Source of the DNA: Spirosoma sp.
GTDB lineage: Bacteria > Bacteroidota > Bacteroidia > Cytophagales > Spirosomataceae
Assembly: GCA_028288385.1 (NCBI GenBank)
Contig: JAQBNX010000358.1
Span: 1 to 10,495 of the forward strand
Direction of reading: 5' to 3'
Length of the DNA: 10,495 nucleotides
Shown: piece after piece, positions 1 through 6,561 of the stretch
Layout of the letters: each line of letters begins with the position of its first letter
How positions within the stretch are numbered: the first letter of the stretch is position 1
Translations under genes and position numbers: made by a program
Notes under the pieces: generated by a model
What the model was told of the DNA's origin: nothing
The model's input: only the letters and a program-made list of their open reading frames with translations
Database searches by the model: none

Positions 1-40
1 AAAACAGACTAAAGGCTCTATAACCCGGCCCCTGCTTTGT

Positions 41-922
41 TTACGTAACGGCAAATACTTTCGCCAGCAGACGGGACAACGGTAGGAGGCAGAATACCAG
101 GATGGCCAGCGGAAAGGAGGCAAATGCGGCTACCCAGGCTGCATTCATGACAATAAGCGATAAAACGCCCGCCTTTACAGCCATCCCAATATTGCGGCCA
201 ATGGGTTCGCGCACGGCCCGCCAGAGGGGCGGAAATATATAGTAGCCAAAGAGCAACAAGAACGGTAGGGCTGTACCCAACTGCTGTTTTCGCTGGGCCA
301 GAGCCGCTACGCACCCAATAACCAGTGCATACAGCAGACCGGCCGCTCGGAGGGTTGTCGAGCTGCCTCCGTGGACTTCGCCCCGGCTAATCATGGTAAT
401 GGCTGCTATGTAGACAATAGGCACCAGTCCTACCCATGCCCAGGGCATAACCTGATCGGGTAGGATGCTTACACCTAATAGCAGATTCAGCCCGCGGCAT
501 AATCCCATGTTCAAAGGCCCCAGCAGGTTGTTATGCTTGCCAAAGCGATCGTATACCAGTGAGGCTACAGCAATGGCAATGGCCAGCAACCCAGCCGTCT
601 CGTTTACCAGGAATGACGCGCCAATGCCCATCACCAATAAGGCACTGCCCAACGCCATAGCTTGACCCTTACTCACGATACCACTCGGAATGGGCCGCTC
701 GGGCCGCTCAACAGCATCCAGTTCGGCATCGAACACATCGTTAAAAACAACCCCTCCTCCATATAAACCAATCGTTGCGAGACAAAGCCACCCAACGGGA
801 GCAGGAATGGGATAAGAAGCCTGGAAATACCCGGCAATCGCCATACCAGCTAATACGTCGGCAATGGCCGTAACGAGGTTGGCCGGGCGCGTAAGCGATA
901 AAACTGCTTTAATCTTGTTCAA
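41..922 (-). CDS. eboC: EboC, UbiA-family prenyltransferase of the ebo cluster
   Basis: A 293-residue integral membrane protein of the UbiA prenyltransferase superfamily. These enzymes transfer a polyprenyl group from its diphosphate to an acceptor within the membrane. The first Asp-rich motif is intact at residues 61-77 (N61-D62, D65, D69, then ERPERP), and a second YDRFGK segment at 124-129 lies where the second metal/diphosphate motif is expected. Hydrophobic segments fill most of the chain, consistent with 8-9 helices. The start is TTG: an in-frame TAG lies four codons upstream, and AGAGG six bases before the TTG is a rare Shine-Dalgarno-like match that supports it. It follows eboB after about 50 bases on the same strand, so the two are probably co-transcribed. 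That neighbour, together with eboA, is the main reason to call EboC rather than a menaquinone or heme prenyltransferase. Substrate and acceptor are unknown. Confidence 0.85.
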   Translation of the reverse strand: MNKIKAVLSLTRPANLVTAIADVLAGMAIAGYFQASYPIPAPVGWLCLATIGLYGGGVVFNDVFDAELDAVERPERPIPSGIVSKGQAMALGSALLVMGIGASFLVNETAGLLAIAIAVASLVYDRFGKHNNLLGPLNMGLCRGLNLLLGVSILPDQVMPWAWVGLVPIVYIAAITMISRGEVHGGSSTTLRAAGLLYALVIGCVAALAQRKQQLGTALPFLLLFGYYIFPPLWRAVREPIGRNIGMAVKAGVLSLIVMNAAWVAAFASFPLAILVFCLLPLSRLLAKVFAVT

Positions 923-973
923 AATGAGCCTCTAACCTGTTCCGTACGAAAGGCTGATACGTAACAGATTAAC

Positions 974-1906
974 TTATTTAATGATTGTCGCTTCTTTATC
1001 GATTCTCGGGGCCTGTCCTCCACGCAGTACCGAACTGCCATTGAATCGCTGGCTCTGGTCAATGCTCATCGGTTGCAGAAGGTCATCAAGACTAAGCTGA
1101 CCGCTTTGTGCAAAAGCAGTTATGGCATTACCGAACGTAACGAGTTTGATTGCTTCGCCCGAAATGCCGTGTTGTTTCATCAAAGCGGCTGTTTTCGGTA
1201 CGGCTAGTGGGTCGCTAACGCCCCAGTCGGCGGCCGAGTTAATCATAATCCGCTCGGGACCATACTGCTTCACAACCTCCACCATGCGTTCGTTACCCAT
1301 TTTAGTGAACGGATAAATGGTAAAGCCCGCCCAGAATCCCCGATCCAGCACCTCGCGCACAGTCTCTTCGTTATTATGATCCACAATGACCATCCCCGGC
1401 TCCAGGCCATGCTCAATGGCGATGTCCATGCTACGGCTGGTACCCTTCTTTTTGTCGCGGTGGGGCGTATGAATCTGTACCGGCAGGCTGGCTTCTTTTG
1501 CCAAATCTAGTTGGGCGCGGTAGTATTTTTCCTCAGCGCGCGTCTGGTCATCAAACCCAATTTCGCCAATGCCTACGACGCCTTCTTTATAGATGAACAG
1601 GGGAAGAATTTCCATAACCTGCTCAGCCAGTGCTTCCTGGTTGGCTTCTTTCGAGTTCAGGCCGATGGTGCAGTAGTGCCGTACGCCAAACTGCGACGCC
1701 CGAAACCGCTCCCACCCAACCAGTGTAGCAAAATAATCGCGAAATGAGTCAACACCCGTTCGGGGCTGACCCATCCAGAACGCAGGTTCGACAACCGCTA
1801 CCACGCCGGCATCGGCCATGGCCTGATAGTCGTCCGTCGTGCGGGAAATCATATGGACGTGCATGTCGAAAAAAGACATACCCGCGATTGAATCCATGAA
1901 ATTCAT
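974..1906 (-). CDS. eboB: EboB, TatD-like metal-dependent hydrolase
   Basis: An amidohydrolase-fold protein of the TatD type, about 310 residues. In the numbering from the upstream TTG (1933), the metal ligands visible are HVH at 25-27, E124 in GIGEIGFD, H155 and H158 in IHTPH, H186 in VDHNNE and D236 in AADWG, so the active site looks complete. The family resemblance to the EboB branch lies in the N-terminal SRTTDDYQAMADAGVVAVVEPAFW segment (residues 30-53), which differs from housekeeping TatD DNases. The in-frame TTG at 1933 is possible, but the ATG at 1906 (or 1897) places the HVH motif at the usual distance from the N terminus and is preferred. No Shine-Dalgarno sequence is seen. Eight-mers resembling the -7 element lie upstream around 1944-1951 (TAACCTTG on the minus strand), but the match is imperfect. 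The biochemical substrate is not known for any EboB, to my knowledge. Confidence 0.85.
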   Translation of the reverse strand: MNFMDSIAGMSFFDMHVHMISRTTDDYQAMADAGVVAVVEPAFWMGQPRTGVDSFRDYFATLVGWERFRASQFGVRHYCTIGLNSKEANQEALAEQVMEILPLFIYKEGVVGIGEIGFDDQTRAEEKYYRAQLDLAKEASLPVQIHTPHRDKKKGTSRSMDIAIEHGLEPGMVIVDHNNEETVREVLDRGFWAGFTIYPFTKMGNERMVEVVKQYGPERIMINSAADWGVSDPLAVPKTAALMKQHGISGEAIKLVTFGNAITAFAQSGQLSLDDLLQPMSIDQSQRFNGSSVLRGGQAPRIDKEATIIK

Positions 1907-2116
1907 AATTGATTGAGCATTAAAAGTGTTCAATGGTCGCTGGCAAGGTTACAAAGTTCTGCAAAATTCAGCGCCGACCAGCATGACTTTTTAAGCAGAT
2001 TCTAATCTAATTCTCCCTATGCCACTCCTTATTTCAACAACCTTATCCAACATCTGTGCGTTTGATAGGTATAAGTAGTCTATTCATTGTATAGACCAAG
2101 ACAGCAAATCTCAGCG

Positions 2117-2800
2117 ATGAACATGCGTAAACAACAAACAGCAAGGTGGTTCTCCTACGTAGTAGTGCTACTAACGGTTGGCGGTGGGCTTGTTGCCTGC
2201 CGCGACAATGCCATTGCCGACCTTAATCCGGACGATAGTGCTGTGTATATCACGAACCACGACCAAAGCGTTAATTTTTCCCAATACCGCACTTTTAGCC
2301 TACCCGACTCGGTCATTGTGGAATCGAATGACCGCTACAGCCCGTCGCTGACCCCGCTCGAAGGCCAACTCGTGACCAGCGTGGCAAACGGGCTGACAAC
2401 CCGGGGGTTTCAGCGCGTCAGTAAGGGCCAGCCCGCCGATTTGGGTGTAGCCGTGATTCGGGTCGACAACCGGTATACGGGTGTAGGCGTCAATCCATAC
2501 AGTTCCTATTATTCAAATTATTGGTACGGCAGTGGGTTTGGCGGCCTGGGAGGTTATGGTTACTCACCCTATTATCCCAGCTACTATACGTATCAGGTGG
2601 CCGATCAATATTGGGAGATTCAGATTGTGGATCTGAAAAACGCCCCAGCCGTGACTACGCCAACCAGCACTAACCAACCTCAATTGAACGTCATCTACGA
2701 CGCCAGCATTCGGGGTACGGACATAAGCGACCAGCAGGCTGTGTCGACTGCCGTAGCGGCCATCTTCAATCAATCACCTTATTTACAGACCAGCCGGTGA
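2117..2800 (+). CDS. DUF4136 domain lipoprotein
   Basis: A predicted lipoprotein of 227 residues. The N terminus has a basic stretch, a hydrophobic core (about 11-25) and a lipobox LVAC with the lipidated cysteine at residue 28. The mature part starts a DUF4136 domain: the segment NFSQYRTFSLPDS near residue 53, a middle region with GxxxTRGFQRV and PADLGVAVI, then WEIQIVDLK and a C-terminal YDASIRG strand. Residues about 120-160 form a Gly/Tyr/Ser-rich insert typical of this family. The function of DUF4136 lipoproteins is unknown; they are common in Bacteroidota and Proteobacteria and probably sit in the envelope. A TTG at 2087 would add ten residues ahead of the signal peptide; ATG 2117 (or 2123) gives a normal signal sequence. 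The stop overlaps a possible GTG start of the next gene, so the two are likely one operon. Confidence 0.85.
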   Translation: MNMRKQQTARWFSYVVVLLTVGGGLVACRDNAIADLNPDDSAVYITNHDQSVNFSQYRTFSLPDSVIVESNDRYSPSLTPLEGQLVTSVANGLTTRGFQRVSKGQPADLGVAVIRVDNRYTGVGVNPYSSYYSNYWYGSGFGGLGGYGYSPYYPSYYTYQVADQYWEIQIVDLKNAPAVTTPTSTNQPQLNVIYDASIRGTDISDQQAVSTAVAAIFNQSPYLQTSR

Positions 2801-2805
2801 ACCCT

Positions 2806-3462
2806 ATGAAACGCCTAACCGCATTAATTGCCTTATTGGCCTTTACTACGGCCGCACAGGCCCAGTACAGAAATGAATCCAGTGACGTTTTTGCTTCCCC
2901 TTTTGATCGGTACGTAACGTTTAGCCTCTCGGCGCGCTACGGTCTAGTAATGCCCATGGGTGGCCAGAAAGCTTATATCGACAGAATCTCGCCAGCTAAC
3001 CTCGCCCTGGAAGGTGAATGGCTTTTTCCGAAGCGATTTTCGCTTGGCATCAAAACAGGATACCAATATAACCAGCAGCGGCTGGGCAGGCAGGTATATG
3101 ATTTTGGTGACCAGTCGGTATCGGCGGTCCAAACCCGGACGCTAACCACAATTCCAGCCATGGTATCGGCCTCCTATTATTTCGCCGAAAACTCAGCGGC
3201 TGTTCGGCCATATGTTCAGGTAGCGGGCGGGGCTGCCTACGTAGACTTCACCAATTACTACGGCACACTAGCCGACCAGAAAACCGGGTTTAAGGGCGCC
3301 GTTGCCCCAGCCATAGGGCTCAAGTTTTTTGGTCGGCGCGACCAGAAGTTTGGTGCCGAAATTCAGGCGCAGTACCAGCACGTATTTTTTAACTACAATT
3401 TGTTAAAAACCAGTAGTCCTTCGCTGATGCTTTCTGCCGGGATCGTATACCGGGGGTATTAG
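2806..3462 (+). CDS. outer-membrane beta-barrel protein
   Basis: A secreted protein of 218 residues with a signal peptide (MKRLTALIALLAF core) and a likely signal peptidase I site after A19 (AQA|Q). The rest alternates polar and apolar residues in strands ending in aromatic residues (YVTFSLSARYGLVMP, FSLGIKTGYQY, VSASYYFAE, PYVQVAGGAAYVDF, APAIGLKFF, GAEIQAQYQHVFF, LSAGIVYRGY), the pattern of a small 8-stranded barrel of the Bacteroidota outer-membrane type. The last strand ends in Tyr, consistent with Bam-dependent insertion. A GTG at 2797 overlaps the preceding TGA stop and would add three residues; the ATG at 2806 is the more natural start for the signal peptide. The gene converges on eboA and their stop codons overlap by four bases. 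Cargo or ligand is unknown. Confidence 0.8.
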   Translation: MKRLTALIALLAFTTAAQAQYRNESSDVFASPFDRYVTFSLSARYGLVMPMGGQKAYIDRISPANLALEGEWLFPKRFSLGIKTGYQYNQQRLGRQVYDFGDQSVSAVQTRTLTTIPAMVSASYYFAENSAAVRPYVQVAGGAAYVDFTNYYGTLADQKTGFKGAVAPAIGLKFFGRRDQKFGAEIQAQYQHVFFNYNLLKTSSPSLMLSAGIVYRGY

Positions 3463-4136
3463 GCCAGCAGTCGTTCTATATTTGGTGGCAGGGTGCGCCC
3501 GGCAGCCCGGCGTTCGGCGGCATAATCCGCCAGCGTCTGAGCCAGCCGGGCGTTTTTGCGTTCGTCCAGGCCGGTAATTTGTGTTACGTCCTTATCGGTG
3601 AAAAATGCTTTCAGCACTAACTGATTCCAGGCAGCTTCATCAAAATAATCGGCTGGATATGGGTTGTGTAGCATAATTGCTGACTGTACATCGGCAATAT
3701 TATTCCGAATGCCCTCTGTAGCCTGAAACCGCCAGGCTTCGGGGAAAGCCAGCACCGGCAGGGCGGAGTACAACGCGACTAACTCATTCAGTTCGCCCGC
3801 TTTAAAAAGCTGGGTTATGGTGCCTACGTAGGTTGTCTCATTATCGGCGGGTAACTGAAGTAACCACCATACCCGCGCCAGCCGGTCCATCGTCCATCCC
3901 TTGACCTGGAAGCCAGAGCGAAGCCGCTCAAGCGTAAATGCCATATCGGCTGGTACGTCGATGGGCTGCTTACCCACAAAACGGGGCATGGCGGTAAAAA
4001 CCCGGTAGAACATACTCGTCTGCTGATTCTGGTGGTAGAGATCAACCTGCTGATGCAGGTAGTCGACGGCTTTCTGGGAAGCTGGTTGCTGCTCTATTAA
4101 GTAAAACAGCGTTTGGCTCATCATAGCAATGTTCAT
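3459..4136 (-). CDS. eboA: EboA domain-containing protein
   Basis: A 225-residue soluble protein, largely alpha-helical by composition, with no signal peptide or membrane span. It matches the EboA family as I know it: an N-terminal helical part followed by FYRVFTAMPRFVGK (about 43-56), a WTMDRLARVWWLLQL segment (about 80-95), LPVLAFPEAWRFQATEGIRNN (about 126-146), DVQSAIMLHNPYPADYFDEAAWNQLVLKAFF and a C-terminal YAAERRAAGR region. EboA is the name-giving, biochemically uncharacterised member of the ebo cluster. The ATG overlaps the TGA stop of the upstream xerC-like gene (ATGA), which implies translational coupling and transcription from the xerC promoter. This is odd, because eboB and eboC lie about 1.5 kb away past two opposite-strand genes. 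An internal ATG pair (MM at residues 5-6) is an alternative start. The downstream end overlaps the convergent barrel gene by four bases. Confidence 0.85.
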   Translation of the reverse strand: MNIAMMSQTLFYLIEQQPASQKAVDYLHQQVDLYHQNQQTSMFYRVFTAMPRFVGKQPIDVPADMAFTLERLRSGFQVKGWTMDRLARVWWLLQLPADNETTYVGTITQLFKAGELNELVALYSALPVLAFPEAWRFQATEGIRNNIADVQSAIMLHNPYPADYFDEAAWNQLVLKAFFTDKDVTQITGLDERKNARLAQTLADYAAERRAAGRTLPPNIERLLA

Positions 4137-5032
4137 TTTTTTGCTTTTGGGTGCGCCTGGTCGTAGGTCTTTTTTAATTGTTCCAGGCTGGTATGGGTAT
4201 AAATCTGCGTAGCGGCTAAACTACTATGCCCCAGCAGGTCTTTGATGGCATTGAGGTCGGCACCCCGGTTGAGCAGGTGCGTCGCAAACGAATGTCGCAG
4301 GACATGCGGGCTCTTTTTTTCGAGCGTCGTCACGAGGGTGAGGTGTCGTTTAACAATACGCTGAATCAGGACTGCATAAGCCGCCACTCCCTTGTCGCTC
4401 ACAATCAATACGTTCTGATCGGCCTCATCGTTAAATGCTTCCTTTTTCAGCTGGATGTATTGCTGAATCAACTCGAACAGTGGTTGAGTTAGGGGAATGA
4501 TGCGGTGCTTATTACGTTTGCCGAGAACCTGAATCGTTTTGTCGTATAGATTGACATCCACCGTTTTTAGCCCGGTAAGTTCGCTCAGCCGGATGCCGGT
4601 TCCGTACAGCAGTTCGAGCACCAGCTTGTCCCGAACGTCTTCGAACGTACTGCCAAACTCTACGTCATTCAGCAGCATGTCCATTGGTTTTTCCTCAACG
4701 TATACCGGTAGTTTCTTACTGATTTTCAGCGCCTGAATCTTTGTCATCGGGTCCAGGTCAATTACTTTCCGGCGCAGCAAAAAGCCGTAGTAAGCCCGGA
4801 GAGTGGCTATTTTTCGGTTCACCGACGACTTATCAAGCCCGGACTCAACCAGGCTTACCATCCACGAACGGATGTGCCGGAAGTCGGCTCGTTCAGGATG
4901 GGCTACGTTGCATTCCAGCGCCAGAAACGCACTGAACTGCGCCAGATCATTTCCATAGGCTGTCAACGTATGATGGCTCAGGCGCTTCTCGTACCGGATG
5001 TGCTGGAGAAATTCTTCAGACGGGGTAGGCAT
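4133..5032 (-). CDS. xerC: tyrosine recombinase XerC/XerD-like
   Basis: A 299-residue tyrosine recombinase of the Xer type, probably acting with a partner at the chromosomal dif site to resolve dimers. From ATG 5032, an N-terminal SAM-like DNA-binding domain (about 1-100, with FLQHIRYEKRLSHHTLTAYGNDL) precedes the catalytic domain. The catalytic set is complete: R148 (TGIRLSEL), K172 (GKRNKHR), H243 and R246 (HVLRHSFATH), H269 (LGHSSL) and Y278 (TQIYTHTS). Reading upstream to 5095 is possible, but that extension lies inside the rpsU terminator hairpin and has low-complexity Cys-rich sequence, so ATG 5032 is chosen. An exact Bacteroidota -7 element ends five bases before this ATG. Bacteroidota commonly place such a recombinase next to rpsU, which supports a housekeeping Xer role over a mobile-element integrase. 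It overlaps eboA at its 3' end. Confidence 0.93.
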   Translation of the reverse strand: MPTPSEEFLQHIRYEKRLSHHTLTAYGNDLAQFSAFLALECNVAHPERADFRHIRSWMVSLVESGLDKSSVNRKIATLRAYYGFLLRRKVIDLDPMTKIQALKISKKLPVYVEEKPMDMLLNDVEFGSTFEDVRDKLVLELLYGTGIRLSELTGLKTVDVNLYDKTIQVLGKRNKHRIIPLTQPLFELIQQYIQLKKEAFNDEADQNVLIVSDKGVAAYAVLIQRIVKRHLTLVTTLEKKSPHVLRHSFATHLLNRGADLNAIKDLLGHSSLAATQIYTHTSLEQLKKTYDQAHPKAKK

Positions 5033-5037
5033 AAAGA

Positions 5038-5072
5038 CAAAATTACAGCGCTTTGGGTCATATGACTGGCAA
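5038..5072 (-). promoter_or_regulatory. xerC promoter (TAnnTTTG -7)
   Basis: On the minus strand TAATTTTG (5038-5045) is an exact match to the Bacteroidota -7 consensus. A TTG at 5070-5072 could be the -33 element, but the spacing of 24 bases is longer than usual. The -7 element ends five bases before the xerC ATG, so the transcript would start at or within a few bases of the start codon. It lies just downstream of the rpsU terminator, giving xerC-eboA its own transcription unit. Confidence 0.55.
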
Positions 5073-5082
5073 TATAAGCAAC

Positions 5083-5113
5083 AAAAAAGCAGCAAACATA
5101 TATGCTTGCTGCT
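5083..5113 (-). terminator. Rho-independent terminator after rpsU
   Basis: On the minus strand an 8-bp perfect stem (AGCAGCAA at 5106-5113 with TTGCTGCT at 5088-5095) encloses a ten-base spacer, CATATATG with one flanking base each side. The spacer can itself extend the stem through a G-T wobble and three more pairs. Six T residues follow (5083-5088). This is a convincing intrinsic terminator for the rpsU transcript and separates it from xerC. Confidence 0.85.
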
Positions 5114-5222
5114 CTGTGCCTTCGCGGGGTTAATCAGTTCGCTGACTGCGCAATCAACGACTTTCTGATAAACCGCATCCCAACCGTCAATATTAACCGG
5201 ACCGCCATGCGGCTCTAACGTT

Positions 5223-5420
5223 CTATTGCTCGGTATGGTTGCCGTACATACGCTCTTTGTATGTGGCCTTGATAACCTCCATGCGACGCTTTACCGACGG
5301 TTTTTTGAACGCCGTCCGCGACCGCAACTGCCGCAACACGCCCGTTTTCTCGAATTTCTTCTTGAAACGTTTTAGGGCTTTGTCGATCGACTCGTTGTCT
5401 TTAACGTTAATGATAAGCAT
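5223..5420 (-). CDS. rpsU: 30S ribosomal protein bS21
   Basis: A 65-residue, highly basic protein of the bS21 family, a late-assembling component of the 30S subunit near the platform and the 3' end of 16S rRNA. The N-terminal MLIINVKDNESIDKALKRFKKKFEKTG block and the following RQLRSRTAFKKPSVKRR are characteristic. The length fits Bacteroidota bS21. The ATG has no Shine-Dalgarno sequence upstream, only an A-rich CAAAAAC, which is normal in this phylum. A near-consensus promoter lies 36-66 bases upstream, and an intrinsic terminator lies 110 bases past the stop, so this appears to be a monocistronic unit with a rather long 3' tail. Confidence 0.96.
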   Translation of the reverse strand: MLIINVKDNESIDKALKRFKKKFEKTGVLRQLRSRTAFKKPSVKRRMEVIKATYKERMYGNHTEQ

Positions 5421-5455
5421 GTTTTTGAAATATTGTGTTTAGCTAAAACGGGGAG

Positions 5456-5486
5456 CAAAGATAGTAGATTTGCCCGCATGAAGCAA
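5456..5486 (-). promoter_or_regulatory. rpsU: rpsU promoter (-33 TTG / -7 TATCTTTG)
   Basis: TATCTTTG on the minus strand (5456-5463) matches the Bacteroidota -7 consensus TAnnTTTG exactly. A TTG (5484-5486) lies 20 bases upstream in the -33 position. Transcription would begin near 5450, giving a leader of about 30 bases. The -33 triplet falls on codon 3 of the divergent ppx gene. Confidence 0.65.
5465..5472 (+). promoter_or_regulatory. ppx -7 element TAGATTTG
   Basis: TAGATTTG on the plus strand matches TAnnTTTG exactly and ends five bases before the ppx ATG at 5478, so the mRNA would be leaderless or nearly so. A clear -33 TTTG is lacking; GTTTAG near 5437-5442 is the best candidate. It sits one base from the opposing rpsU -7 element, so both promoters cannot be occupied at once. 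Confidence 0.5.
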
Positions 5487-6407
5487 GCCATTATCGACTT
5501 AGGAACCAACACGTTTCATCTGCTAATCGCCGAAAAACAAGGTAACGGGACTTACACTACGCTTTTCCGTGAAAGCCGCCCGGCTAAAATCGGACAGGCA
5601 GGCATTAACCAGGGAATAATTACCGAAGACGGCATTGAGCGTGCGTTGGCTGTTTTGAGCTATTTTCGCCAAAAAATGGATGAATTTGGCCTGGAGGCTG
5701 AGCAGGTAATTGCTACTGGCACGAGCGCCATCCGCGTAGCCCGCAATCAGGCAGACTTTATCCAACGGGTTTGGCAAACAACCGGCATCCGAGTTCGGGT
5801 CATCTCGGGCGAACAGGAAGCCGACTACATTTATCAGGGGGTTAAGGCAGCCGGAGCCCTAACTGCCAAGACGGCACTCATTATTGACATCGGCGGAGGC
5901 AGTGTTGAGTTTATTCTTGGCAACGAAACCCGTATTTTCTGGAAGCAGAGTTTTGAAATTGGTGGGCAGCGGCTTCGCGAACGATTCATGCCCGATGCTG
6001 ACACCATTAGTTCTGGAAGCATTCGTCGACTACACGACTACTTTCAGGAGCAGCTACTCCCACTGGCCAATGCCATTCACCAGTATCTGCCAACCGTATT
6101 AGTGGGCTCGTCGGGTTCATTCGATACGCTGGTTGATATGTGGTTCATGCACAACTTCGGCTATTTGCCCCCACCTGACCAGACGGCATTCGATTTGCCT
6201 CTTACTGAGTTTTACCGCGCCTATGAACTCCTAATCACCCGCAACCACGCCGAGCGGATGCAGATTCCCGGCATGATTGAACTGCGTGTCGACATGATCG
6301 TAGTCGCCGTTTGCCTGATCGACTACGTCCTGAAAACATACGGGATAAAGCAGATAAAAACTTCGACGTATTCGCTGAAGGAAGGGTTACTTGCCTCACA
6401 CGAATGA
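5478..6407 (+). CDS. Ppx/GppA-family exopolyphosphatase / pppGpp phosphatase
   Basis: A 309-residue cytoplasmic protein with the actin/ASKHA-type fold of the Ppx/GppA family, which releases phosphate from polyphosphate chains or converts pppGpp to ppGpp. Visible motifs are the first phosphate loop DLGTNTFHLL (7-16), TGTSAIRVARN (80-90), the acidic SGEQEAD segment (110-116) where the catalytic glutamate of the family lies, the second phosphate loop DIGGGS (137-142), and GSSGSFDT (210-217). The protein is the short, two-domain form, without the C-terminal HD-like domain of the roughly 500-residue E. coli Ppx, so polyphosphatase versus pppGpp activity cannot be decided. The ATG at 5478 is preferred over an upstream TTG at 5433, because the phosphate loop then sits at the N terminus as in the family, and the promoter element ends just before it. 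It is divergent from rpsU. Confidence 0.9.
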   Translation: MKQAIIDLGTNTFHLLIAEKQGNGTYTTLFRESRPAKIGQAGINQGIITEDGIERALAVLSYFRQKMDEFGLEAEQVIATGTSAIRVARNQADFIQRVWQTTGIRVRVISGEQEADYIYQGVKAAGALTAKTALIIDIGGGSVEFILGNETRIFWKQSFEIGGQRLRERFMPDADTISSGSIRRLHDYFQEQLLPLANAIHQYLPTVLVGSSGSFDTLVDMWFMHNFGYLPPPDQTAFDLPLTEFYRAYELLITRNHAERMQIPGMIELRVDMIVVAVCLIDYVLKTYGIKQIKTSTYSLKEGLLASHE

Positions 6408-6561
6408 CTATCAGAAAATGTAAATAAATAGCGATCGGGTAGCAGCCAGTTTGGCCACTTTCAGATACAACTCTGCCGCTTATACAGGTATGATTTAAGG
6501 CGTTAACACTTTTGCTTTTATTAACCCGAATCCATTCCTCTATTTATTTGGTCCTTACTGG

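Noticed and set aside
2057..2064. TGCGTTTG as promoter of the DUF4136 gene
   Set aside because: One mismatch from TAnnTTTG and no TTG at the expected -33 distance; too weak to list.
4133..5032. Tyrosine recombinase as evidence of an integrated mobile element
   Set aside because: The neighbour is rpsU, the length and motifs fit a housekeeping Xer protein, and no attachment repeats, tRNA or phage/conjugation genes are visible.
5033..5095. N-terminal extension of the xerC-like gene to 5095
   Set aside because: The extra 21 residues are Cys-rich, overlap the rpsU terminator hairpin and lie upstream of the likely promoter. ATG 5032 fits the family start.
5239..5442. 67-codon plus-strand open frame
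   Set aside because: It is the complement of rpsU, which is an unmistakable bS21 gene.
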